A DNA stretch of 34,004 nt from Candidatus Anammoximicrobium sp. (lineage in GTDB: Bacteria > Planctomycetota > Planctomycetia > Pirellulales > Pirellulaceae): assembly GCA_012515235.1 (NCBI GenBank), contig JAAYYU010000120.1, positions 1 through 34,004 on the forward strand, read 5' to 3'. The notes beneath the pieces were generated by a model. The model ran no database searches. It saw only the letters and a list, made by a program, of their open reading frames with translations, and was not told where the DNA came from. The position numbers and the translations under genes were made by a program. Positions 26,961 through 34,004 of this stretch are shown here, piece by piece; the first letter of the stretch is position 1, and the number at the start of each line of letters is the position of its first letter.

Positions 26961-27836
26961 ATGCGTACCGTTTCTTTGTTCGGGCTGGCATCTTCTGTCG
27001 TGGTTGCCGTGGCCTGCAGCAGCGTGTCGGCCGCCGGGGTGGGCCAGAGCAAGAGCTATCACGGTCCCACCGGTTTGCAGCTGTACAGTCTGCGGGACAT
27101 GTTCAAGAGCGACGGCGTCAAGCCCACGCTCGACCTGGTCCAGAAATGGGGATTCAAATACGTGGAAGTGGCCGGCACGTACGGCCTGACGCCGGCCGAG
27201 TTCAAGGCCGAACTGGACAAACGCGGACTGGTGCCGATCGGCAGCCACTTCCCGTACGATCGTCTGCGCGACGATCTGGACGGCGTGATTCGCGATGCCA
27301 AGGCGTTGGGACTGATCTACGTCGGCTGCGCTTGGATCGGCCATAAGGCGCCGTTCGACGAGAAGCAATGCCGGACGGCCGCCGCGGTGTTCAACCGGGC
27401 CGGCAAGGGCTTGGCCGAGCACGGCATGAAGTTCTACTATCACAACCACGGCTACGAATTCTACGCGCACGGATCGGGCACGCTGTTCGATCTGTTGGTC
27501 GCCGAGACCGATCCGCAAACCGTGTACTTCCAGCTCGACGTGCTCTGGACTGTCTTCCCCGGCCAGGATCCGGCCAAGCTGTTGTTGAAGTACCCCAACC
27601 GCTGGCTGCTGCTGCACTTGAAGGACCTGAAGAAGGGCGTGGCGACGGGCAGTCTGGCCGGCCACACCGAGCTGACCAACGACGTCGCGTTGGGCAGCGG
27701 CCAGGTCGATTGGGCGGCCTTGATGCAAGCGGCCCAGAAAGTCGGCGTCAAGTACTATTTCATCGAGGACGAATCGCCCACGGTCGTGCAGCAGATCCCG
27801 CAAAGCCTGCGGTTCTTGGAACAGCTGGAGTTCTGA
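26961..27836 (+). CDS. Secreted sugar phosphate isomerase/epimerase-like TIM barrel
   Basis: A 291-residue protein of the AP-endonuclease-2 family barrel, whose members isomerise sugars using a metal ion. It has a signal peptide (LFGLASSVVVAVACSSVSAA), so it acts outside the cytoplasm. Likely metal ligands and neighbours are seen in YYHNHGYEF, QLDVLWT, LHLKDLKKG (His219) and FIEDES (Glu270). GAGGAG, 8 bases before the ATG, is a strong ribosome site. An exported form cannot use phosphorylated sugars easily, so a free or keto-sugar substrate is more likely. Confidence 0.9.
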   Translation: MRTVSLFGLASSVVVAVACSSVSAAGVGQSKSYHGPTGLQLYSLRDMFKSDGVKPTLDLVQKWGFKYVEVAGTYGLTPAEFKAELDKRGLVPIGSHFPYDRLRDDLDGVIRDAKALGLIYVGCAWIGHKAPFDEKQCRTAAAVFNRAGKGLAEHGMKFYYHNHGYEFYAHGSGTLFDLLVAETDPQTVYFQLDVLWTVFPGQDPAKLLLKYPNRWLLLHLKDLKKGVATGSLAGHTELTNDVALGSGQVDWAALMQAAQKVGVKYYFIEDESPTVVQQIPQSLRFLEQLEF

Positions 27837-27874
27837 CGCAGCACCGCCGCCAAGAGAGAGCGGGTCAAGTCAAC

Positions 27875-28032
27875 GTAGGGTGGGTCGAGTCTTCGAGGCC
27901 CACCGGGACAGGAGTCAACGCAGGGTAAGTCGAGCCAACGTAGGGTGGGTCAAGTCTTCGAGGCCCACCCCGTCCGGGAGTTGAATGGCTGGCCGCTGTC
28001 CCGGTGGGCCTCGAAGACTCGACCCACCCTAC
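27875..28032. repeat. 37-bp inverted repeat with a third copy
   Basis: Bases 27875-27911 recur exactly in reverse complement at 27996-28032. A third copy, 27940-27969, matches the first 30 bases of copy one with one change (G to A). Each unit can also fold alone: GGTGGG pairs with CCCACC and TCGA with TCGA around GTCT. The two outer copies can pair to a 37-bp stem with the third copy in the 84-base loop. The array lies between the isomerase-like and NfeD genes and contains no gene. Confidence 0.95.
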
Positions 28033-28080
28033 TGGTGGCAGGCAACATCGCCCAGCGGGCTTTCTGCGGGGTTTCAGGTC

Positions 28081-29619
28081 ATGCTCAGGTTCCGATGCTT
28101 GTTCGCGAAACTTGGCATCCTTCTGGCGCTGGCCAGCGACGGGACGGTGGGTTCCTGTCTGGCTGCCGACGAGGCGCCGACGCCGCGGCCCAAGTACGAA
28201 CGGGCGGTGTTGATTCGTTTTGAGGGGACGATCACGCCGCTGTTGGAGCAGTTCCTGTATCGCAAACTGGCCGCTGCCGAAGCCGATCAGGCGGATCTGG
28301 TGATTGTGGAGATCGACAGTCCGGGCGGACTGGTCGATTCCAGTTTCAACGTGGCCCACCGGTTGCGGGATCTGGATTGGGCGGCGACCGTGGCGTTTGT
28401 GCCGCGGGAAGCGCTCAGCGGCGCTGCGATCGTAGCGTTGGGCTGCGAGCAGATCATCATGGCTCCCACTGCCGTTCTGGGCGACGCGGGGCCGATCTTC
28501 TTAGGCGAGGATTCCTTGTTCCGCCACGCCCCGGAGAAACTGCGCAGCGATCTGGCCCGCAAGATCCGCGACTTGGCGGAACGCCGCCGTCGTCCGCCGG
28601 CCTTGGCCGAAGCGATGGTGGACATGAATCTGACGGTGTATGAAGTGAAGAACCGCCAGACGGGCGCCCGGGCGTTCCTGTCGGAGCATGAGATCAAATC
28701 GTCGCCGCATCCCGATCAGTGGGAAAAAGGCCCGCTGGTGCTGGAGTCGCGGGAGGGCAGTTTCCTGGAAGTCAACGGCCAGCGGGCCGTCGAGTTGACG
28801 CTGGCGGAGGGCCAGGCGGCCGATCGCGAGGAGTTGCAGAAGCTGCTGGGGCTGACGGGGGCTCCGCAGGTGCTGGAGCCGGGAGGCGTGGACACCGCGG
28901 TCGACATTCTGAACTCGGCCTGGATCACCGGGCTGTTGTTTGTCGTGGGACTCGTGGCGTTGTACGTCGAGTTCAGCACGCCCGGCATCGGGCTCGGCGG
29001 CCTGGTCTCGCTGCTGTGCTTCGCCTTGTTCTTCTGGAGCCGGTTTTTGGGCGGCACCGCGGAAGTTCTGGAGGTCGTGCTGTTTCTGTCTGGCGTGGCG
29101 TTCCTGGCCGTCGAACTGTTCGTGCTGCCCGGTTTCGGGGTGGCCGGCATCGGGGGCTTGCTGCTGATCGTGATCAGCGTCCTGATGGCTTGCCAGACCT
29201 TCCTGATTCCGGAGACGAAGTACGAGTGGGAGGTCTTCGGCAAGTCGCTGATGATGATCAGCTGCTCGGCGCTCGCCTTCCTGGCCGTGGCGGCTTCGTT
29301 CGGCCGCCACTTCGGTTCCTTGCCGCTGTTCAACCGCCTGGTGCTGCAGCCGGCCGGGGCGGAGAGAACAGCCCGCGCCGCCGGCGGGGACGGCGGCGAC
29401 AAGCCGGCGCCGATTCTGGCTCCCGCCAATCCGTTCGGCGTGGACGTCGGCGACTGGGGCCTGGCCGTTTCGCCCCTGCGGCCCGCCGGCAGGGCCCGTT
29501 TCGGGGACCGCTATCTGGACGTCTTGACCGATGGCGATTTCGTCGAACGCGGCCGCCAGGTCCGGATCATCGAGATCCAGGGCAGCCGCATTGTGGTCCG
29601 CGACGTCGAGGAGGCGTAG
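28081..29619 (+). CDS. NfeD family membrane protease-like protein
   Basis: A 512-residue long-form NfeD, related to archaeal PH1510 and thought to act in membrane protein quality control. An export signal (LFAKLGILLALAS) is followed by a ClpP/SppA-like domain (about 40-260) with the SPGGLVDSS turn and the probable nucleophile Ser in EALSGAAIVAL. Four to five membrane helices (about 280-430) and a C-terminal OB fold (LRPAGRARFGDRYLDVLTDG) complete the layout. I cannot place the Lys of the Ser-Lys dyad by eye; the segment where I would look reads AEAMVDMNLTV. I use the ATG at 28081 because upstream in-frame codons lie in the repeat array. The stop is directly followed by the rarA start. Confidence 0.93.
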   Translation: MLRFRCLFAKLGILLALASDGTVGSCLAADEAPTPRPKYERAVLIRFEGTITPLLEQFLYRKLAAAEADQADLVIVEIDSPGGLVDSSFNVAHRLRDLDWAATVAFVPREALSGAAIVALGCEQIIMAPTAVLGDAGPIFLGEDSLFRHAPEKLRSDLARKIRDLAERRRRPPALAEAMVDMNLTVYEVKNRQTGARAFLSEHEIKSSPHPDQWEKGPLVLESREGSFLEVNGQRAVELTLAEGQAADREELQKLLGLTGAPQVLEPGGVDTAVDILNSAWITGLLFVVGLVALYVEFSTPGIGLGGLVSLLCFALFFWSRFLGGTAEVLEVVLFLSGVAFLAVELFVLPGFGVAGIGGLLLIVISVLMACQTFLIPETKYEWEVFGKSLMMISCSALAFLAVAASFGRHFGSLPLFNRLVLQPAGAERTARAAGGDGGDKPAPILAPANPFGVDVGDWGLAVSPLRPAGRARFGDRYLDVLTDGDFVERGRQVRIIEIQGSRIVVRDVEEA

Positions 29620-30987
29620 ATGGCGGTCAAGTCGCTGTTTGAAAAAGCCGAGGCGGACAACCTGCAGCGGGCTCAGCCGCTGGCGGCGCGGATCCGGCCG
29701 GCGACACTGGACGAGTTCGTCGGCCAGCAGCATTTCCTGGGCGAAGGCAAGCTGCTGCGGCGGCTGTTGAAGGCGGATCGCTTGGGCTCGGTCATCTTCT
29801 ACGGGCCGCCCGGCTCCGGCAAGACCACGCTGGCCCGCCTGCTGGCGACCGAGAGCCGCCGCCGGTTCCGCCAGCTGAGCGCGGTGACTAGCGGCGTGAA
29901 GGACTTGCGCGAGTTGCTGGCGGACGCCCGCGACGAGTTGACGACCGGCGGCCGTAAGACGCTGCTGTTCATCGACGAAATCCACCGCTTCAACAAGGCC
30001 CAGCAGGACGCCCTGCTGCCGGACGTCGAGGAGGGTATCGTGACGCTGGTCGGCGCGACGACTGCCAATCCGTTCTTTGCCGTCAACAGCGCGCTGGTCA
30101 GCCGCAGCCAGATCTTCCAATTCCAGCCGCTGTCGCCGGAGGAGATCAAGACCGTCGTGCGCCGCGCGCTGGCGGACAAGCGGCGGGGACTGGGCCAGCA
30201 CGAGGTCCGCCTGCACGACGACGCCTTGAACTTCCTGGCCGAAGTCTGCGAAGGCGATGCGCGGCGGGCGCTGACGGCGCTGGAGATCGGCGTGCTGTCC
30301 AGCGACCAGCGTCCGCTGGAATTCACCCGCCAGTTGGCCGAGGAATCGGTGCAGCGGAAGGCGGTGTCCTACGACGCCACCGGCGACGCCCACTACGACA
30401 CGATCAGCGCCCTGATCAAGAGCATCCGCGGCAGCGATCCGGACGCCGCGTTGTACTGGTTGGCGTTGATGCTCGAAGCGGGCGAAGACATCCGCTTCAT
30501 CTGTCGCCGGCTGATCATTCTGGCCAGCGAAGACGTCGGCAACGCCGATCCGCACGCGCTGCCCCTGGCGGTGGCCGCGATGCAGGCCTGCGAATTCGTG
30601 AGCCTGCCCGAATGCCAGCTGACGCTCAGCCAGGCAGTGACCTATCTGGCCTGCGCCCCGAAGTCGAACGCGGCCACGGTGGCCATCGGCGAGGCGCGGG
30701 GCGACGTGCGCGAAGGCCGCGTGCTGCCGGTGCCGGTGCACCTGCGCGACGCCCATTACGCCGGCGCCCAGCGGCTGGGGCACGGAGCCGAGTACCAGTA
30801 CGCGCACGACGCCGCCGGGGGCGTGGCGGAGCAGGACTACTTGGGCGTCGATCGCCAGTACTATCGGCCCGTGGATCGCGGCTTCGAGGCCGAACTGGCC
30901 CGGCGGCTGGAATCCATCCGCCAGACGCTGCGACGCGGGAAAGGCCGGGACGACGCCGCGCCGGGACCGGGAAAGCCCGCAAGCTAA
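29620..30987 (+). CDS. Replication-associated recombination protein A (MgsA family)
   Basis: A 455-residue AAA+ clamp-loader-like ATPase acting at stalled replication forks. Walker A is GPPGSGKTTLARLLA (about 65-79), Walker B is LLFIDEIHRFNKAQQDALLP, and the sensor stretch is LVGATTANPFF. The C-terminal tetramer domain contains DPDAALYWLALMLEAGED and RRLIILASEDVGNADP. The order and length fit E. coli RarA. Its ATG directly follows the NfeD stop codon (TAG ATG), so translation is probably coupled. Confidence 0.96.
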   Translation: MAVKSLFEKAEADNLQRAQPLAARIRPATLDEFVGQQHFLGEGKLLRRLLKADRLGSVIFYGPPGSGKTTLARLLATESRRRFRQLSAVTSGVKDLRELLADARDELTTGGRKTLLFIDEIHRFNKAQQDALLPDVEEGIVTLVGATTANPFFAVNSALVSRSQIFQFQPLSPEEIKTVVRRALADKRRGLGQHEVRLHDDALNFLAEVCEGDARRALTALEIGVLSSDQRPLEFTRQLAEESVQRKAVSYDATGDAHYDTISALIKSIRGSDPDAALYWLALMLEAGEDIRFICRRLIILASEDVGNADPHALPLAVAAMQACEFVSLPECQLTLSQAVTYLACAPKSNAATVAIGEARGDVREGRVLPVPVHLRDAHYAGAQRLGHGAEYQYAHDAAGGVAEQDYLGVDRQYYRPVDRGFEAELARRLESIRQTLRRGKGRDDAAPGPGKPAS

Positions 30988-30999
30988 GGCCGCCTCCGC

Positions 31000-31027
31000 G
31001 CCGCGTGCGCCCGCAGGCAGACGCGGC
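31000..31027. terminator. Possible bidirectional terminator
   Basis: GCCGCGT (31000-31006) and ACGCGGC (31021-31027) form a 7-bp stem in the 39-bp gap between the converging rarA and unknown genes. It has no T-run. Support is position and the dyad only. Confidence 0.3.
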
Positions 31028-31887
31028 TACGCGCACTCCTGCGGCTGGCGACGGGCGGCGACTCCGCGCGGTCTCGCCTGGGGAGCGTCGATCGCCAACA
31101 GTTCTTCGATCAACGATTCGGCAGTGGCCGTGGTGTATTCAATCCGTTGCATCCACAGCGAACCCAGCTCGCCCGTCGCGTCGAACGTCTCCAGCCGGAA
31201 GCCGGCCAGGATGCTGGACGCGAGCTGGGCATTCAGGTCGCTGTTCGGGCCGTTTTCGGCCAGGCAGTCGCCAAAGCTGTTGTGAAGCGCCCCCTGCAGC
31301 AGTTGCCACGACTGTGCCGCGTTAGGCTGGCGGAACAGGTCGCGGACGTCTTCCGCGAAGTCGACCACGCGTTTCCGTTCAAAGGCAACCTTGGCGACAT
31401 CGCACAAAGGCGTCAAATAGGCCAGCAGCATGTCGGTCCAGCGTTCGCTGCGGTTCCGCACGCGATTGATGGCCAGCACGGCGTCCAGGTCGTGATCCTG
31501 GGCGTGGAACATGAAGTTCAACGCCCGGTTGCGGGCCTCCAGGTGCCCCAGGAACACGCTGCGCACGATGGGGGATACGTAGCTGGTCCCCCACTGCCGG
31601 TCATGCTGGCAAGCGACCGCGGTCCAGATTCGAGTCAGCAACTCGCCGGTGAAAATCTCCTCCAGCACCGGCCGGGCATGGCAACACGCGGACGGCGCCT
31701 TCTGGCAACAGGACCGCAGGCGGTCCAGGTCGGTCATCAGGGTCCGAGCCCAACGGTCGAAACGGGCGCGGGACACCGACCAGTACTGGGAGACACTCGC
31801 TTCCGGCAAGCGGCTTGGGCTCCGGACAAACGACTGGCCGTTGACGGCGATCAGAGCGCTCAACTCGATCAATTCGTACGCGTGCAT
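31027..31887 (-). CDS. Unrecognised protein, function unknown
   Basis: A 286-residue protein I do not recognise. I use the ATG at 31887 (HAYELIELSALI follows it); a TTG four codons earlier is an alternative. It looks soluble and mainly helical, with no signal peptide or membrane segment. It contains several Cys (RSCCQKAPSACCH), acidic and basic helices such as RSERWTDMLLAYLTPLC, and a basic tail. No known catalytic motif is seen. Codon use follows the rest of the window, with GC-rich third positions, so it is probably real. It converges with rarA and diverges from the ABC-F gene. Confidence 0.65.
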   Translation of the reverse strand: MHAYELIELSALIAVNGQSFVRSPSRLPEASVSQYWSVSRARFDRWARTLMTDLDRLRSCCQKAPSACCHARPVLEEIFTGELLTRIWTAVACQHDRQWGTSYVSPIVRSVFLGHLEARNRALNFMFHAQDHDLDAVLAINRVRNRSERWTDMLLAYLTPLCDVAKVAFERKRVVDFAEDVRDLFRQPNAAQSWQLLQGALHNSFGDCLAENGPNSDLNAQLASSILAGFRLETFDATGELGSLWMQRIEYTTATAESLIEELLAIDAPQARPRGVAARRQPQECA

Positions 31888-32280
31888 GTGCAAGCCCAAT
31901 CCCGCCGCAAGCCGTGCTCCTCAAGTCCCCGCAAGCCGACGAAACTGCAAACCTTGCGCCTAACAGCCGGTCCCCGTTCTTCAGCAGCCTGCCACGGTTT
32001 CTCCGGCGCAGTTCGGAACCGGTCCGCTTCTTTCAACAAGCGGCCAAAAGGGTTTCGACAAAAGCCCGACCGCGGCTCGCCGCCGCGTCCGCGGAAACGG
32101 CCGGGTTGAGGAAAAGCAACGGCCTGGTTGGGGACCATGTTGCCGCGGGGCAACAGACCAGGCCCGGCGAAATCCGCTGCACGTTTCCGCCTGTGTTTGC
32201 CCCGTGAAGGCTCGGCTCCCCATCCCTTCCCACCTGCGGACGATCGCTGGTACAATCGCGGCGCGAGTGAAGGATCTGAA
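31888..32280. other. 393-bp gene-free divergent region
   Basis: The region between the unknown gene (-) and the ABC-F gene (+) has no convincing reading frame and no RNA gene that I recognise. It holds the candidate ABC-F promoter at its right end (32227-32256) and short GC-rich dyads only. Confidence 0.55.
32227..32256 (+). promoter_or_regulatory. Candidate extended -10 promoter for the ABC-F gene
   Basis: TGGTACAAT (32248-32256) is an extended -10 element with TACAAT as the core, 25 bp before the start at 32281. A weak -35, TTCCCA (32227-32232), is 18 bases upstream. GAAGGA at 32269-32274 then serves as ribosome site. Confidence 0.45.
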
Positions 32281-34004
32281 ATGCTGCTGTCCGTCCGCGA
32301 TTTGCACAAGCGTTACGGGCCCGATCCGGTGTTGGATGGGGTCACGTTCGACGTGCGCGCGGGGGAACGGATCGCCCTGGTCGGCCCGAACGGTTCGGGC
32401 AAAACGACGATCCTCAGGGTCCTGGCGGGACGCGAGGAGCCGGACGCGGGGACGATCGAATTGGCCGGTTCGGCGCGGGTCGGATACCTGGAACAGCAGC
32501 CGCAGTTTCCGGCCGGACATACGGTCTGGGACGAAGCGCGCGACGCCCTGCGCGATTTGGTTTCCCTGGCCCGCGACGCGGAACGCCTGGCCGCCGCCCT
32601 GGCCCAGGCCGAAGACGACGTCGAACGCGGCCGCCTGGGCGAACGTTTCGACCACCTGCAGCACGAACTGCACCACCGCGACGCGTACAACCTGGACCAC
32701 AAGATCGAACGCGTGCTGGCCGGACTGGACTTCTCGCCCGAAACGTACCGTCAGCACGTGGAACAACTCAGCGGCGGCCAGCAGAACCGGCTGCTGCTGG
32801 CCAAGCTGCTGCTGGAAGAACCGGACTTGCTGCTGCTGGACGAGCCGTCGAACCACTTGGATATCGAAGCGACCGAGTGGCTGGAGAGCTACCTGGTCGA
32901 GTCCAACCAGGCGCTGATCCTGGTCAGCCACGACCGCTATTTCCTGGACAAGGTCGCGGACAGGACGCTGGAGCTGTTCCGCGGCACCGTGGACTCGTAT
33001 CCGGGCAACTACACGGCGTACCAGCGGCAGAAGGCGGAACGGCTGGAAGTCCAGCGGCGGACCTACGAGAAGCAGCAGACGGAAATCGCCAAGATGGAGG
33101 ATTTTGTGCGGCGGCACCACTACGGGCAGAAGCACGCCCAGGCCGAGGACCGCCGCAAGAAGCTGGAGCGGATCGAACGCGTCGAGCCGCCCCGCGAAAT
33201 CGCCTCGCCGCGGATGACGTTCCCGGAAGCAACGCGGACTGGCGACATCGTGCTCCGCGCCGAGCATCTGGCCAAAGCGTACGACCAGCCGCTGTTTGCG
33301 GACTTGAGCTTCGACATCCTGCGCGGCGAAAAGTGGGGCATCTTGGGGCCGAACGGATCGGGCAAGACCACCTTGTTGCGTTGTGTCTTGGGCGATTGCC
33401 GGCCCGACGACGGCCGCGTGATCCTGGGCAGCGGCGTGCGGCCGGGCTACTTCGACCAGTTGCTGGAATGCCTGGACGACGAGACGCAAGTCGTGGAAGC
33501 GGTCCGGCCGCCGCACAAGGAGTTCCTGGACCAGCAGCGGCGCGACTTGCTGGCCCGCTTCGGCATCACCGGCGACCTGGTGTTCCAGACGGTCGGGAGC
33601 CTGAGCGGCGGCGAGCGCAACCGCGTCGCGCTGGCCCGCCTGGCGGCCCTCGATCCCAACTTTCTGATCCTCGACGAACCCACCAACCACTTGGACCTGT
33701 GGGCCCGCGAGGCGTTGGAGAAGGCGATCCGCCAGTTCGAGGGTACGGTGCTGTTCGTCAGCCACGACCGCTATTTCTTGAACCGCGTGGCCGATCGCTT
33801 GCTGGTCGTCGAGCCCGGCCGCTTCCGCGTGATCGACGGCAATTACAACACTTACTTGCACCTGGTCAAGCAGGGCCTGGCAGCCGGCGACCGGCGCGCC
33901 ACACAAGCGGCGGGGACGAAGACCGAGGCCGGCGAAGAATCCAGATTGCGGGACGAGCGCAAGGCCCCGCGCCGCAAGCGTAAGTTCCCGTACCGCAAGG
34001 TGCC
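32281..34004 (+). CDS. ABC-F family ribosome-associated ATPase (3' end cut off)
   Basis: A protein of two ABC domains without membrane helices, open from the ATG at 32281 to the window edge (574 codons, no stop). GAAGGA 6 bases before the ATG sets the start. The first domain has Walker A GPNGSGKTT (about 35-43), signature LSGGQQNR (about 163) and Walker B LLLLDEPSNHLD, with Ser where DEPTNHLD is usual. The linker (about 245-300), rich in charged residues with YEKQQTEIAKMEDFVRR, is the ABC-F arm that reaches the P-site tRNA. The second domain repeats GPNGSGKTT (about 357), LSGGERNR (about 441) and LILDEPTNHLD. The tail RRKRKFPYRK begins a C-terminal extension of Uup or YheS type. The role is translation rescue or antibiotic protection; the subfamily is uncertain. 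Confidence 0.95.
   Translation, partial: MLLSVRDLHKRYGPDPVLDGVTFDVRAGERIALVGPNGSGKTTILRVLAGREEPDAGTIELAGSARVGYLEQQPQFPAGHTVWDEARDALRDLVSLARDAERLAAALAQAEDDVERGRLGERFDHLQHELHHRDAYNLDHKIERVLAGLDFSPETYRQHVEQLSGGQQNRLLLAKLLLEEPDLLLLDEPSNHLDIEATEWLESYLVESNQALILVSHDRYFLDKVADRTLELFRGTVDSYPGNYTAYQRQKAERLEVQRRTYEKQQTEIAKMEDFVRRHHYGQKHAQAEDRRKKLERIERVEPPREIASPRMTFPEATRTGDIVLRAEHLAKAYDQPLFADLSFDILRGEKWGILGPNGSGKTTLLRCVLGDCRPDDGRVILGSGVRPGYFDQLLECLDDETQVVEAVRPPHKEFLDQQRRDLLARFGITGDLVFQTVGSLSGGERNRVALARLAALDPNFLILDEPTNHLDLWAREALEKAIRQFEGTVLFVSHDRYFLNRVADRLLVVEPGRFRVIDGNYNTYLHLVKQGLAAGDRRATQAAGTKTEAGEESRLRDERKAPRRKRKFPYRKV

Noticed and set aside
27985..28080. NfeD start at 27985
   Set aside because: The added residues translate the inverted repeat array; the signal peptide begins at the ATG at 28081.

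Overview
The window looks like a chromosomal stretch from a planctomycete, probably Pirellulales-like. This is inferred from protein types and style, not from a marker gene. The DNA is GC-rich. Genes are spread over both strands in short operons with intergenic gaps full of repeats. The gene set includes a Tat-exported Gfo/Idh/MocA oxidoreductase, a secreted FAD-dependent oxidoreductase with a golvesin-like tail, a secreted sugar-isomerase-like barrel and PQQ-type propellers. No tRNA, rRNA, CRISPR array or transposase gene is visible.

Layout. 1-3037: a degenerate NtrC-type regulator (-) and a membrane coiled-coil protein (+). 3116-6742 (-): a STN-like secreted protein, a parvulin foldase and MutY. 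7032-9118 (+): a LeuT-like amino-acid:Na+ symporter with a 54-residue membrane partner. 9423-13191 (+): an eight-bladed PQQ-like propeller, a GcvH-like lipoyl protein overlapping a two-cluster ferredoxin-like protein, and an aldose epimerase. 13245-14300 (-): tRNA-dihydrouridine synthase. 14516-17641 (+): eno and typA, three bases apart. 17719-19841 (+): Gfo/Idh/MocA protein and a small HExGH membrane protein. 19838-21994 (-): FAD oxidoreductase. 22304-24641 (+): hotdog thioesterase and a secreted clan GH-A-like hydrolase. 24671-26581 (-): an ABC-2 exporter pair. 26961-30987 (+): a sugar isomerase-like protein, then NfeD and rarA back to back. 31027-31887 (-): an unrecognised gene. 32281 to the end (+): an ABC-F ATPase cut by the window edge.

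The strongest non-coding signal is a family of 96-97 bp palindromic elements (132, 1810, 9200, 22029 with a truncated tandem copy at 22142, and 26809). Each has 33-35 bp arms starting GGGGTCAGGCTTACAG and a loop of 27-31 bases. The arms differ between copies but change together, so pairing is kept. Four copies share a loop of conserved sequence that gives them a direction. In three of these four the direction points at the next gene start, as a 5' leader would. One copy carries two differences that would be G.U pairs in RNA of its oriented strand but A.C mismatches on the other strand. This fits a structured RNA leader and I do not recognise it as a described family.

Other repeats: an 8-bp minisatellite that supplies the stop codon of the parvulin gene (4363), a 7-bp tandem tract (12131), a 55-bp direct repeat with hairpins (22801), a 37-bp inverted repeat with a third copy (27875) and a short GC hairpin family (3081, 25531). 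Protein oddities: the NtrC-like regulator has lost its Walker, GAFTGA and sensor II residues, and MutY has Glu where the family has its catalytic Asp.
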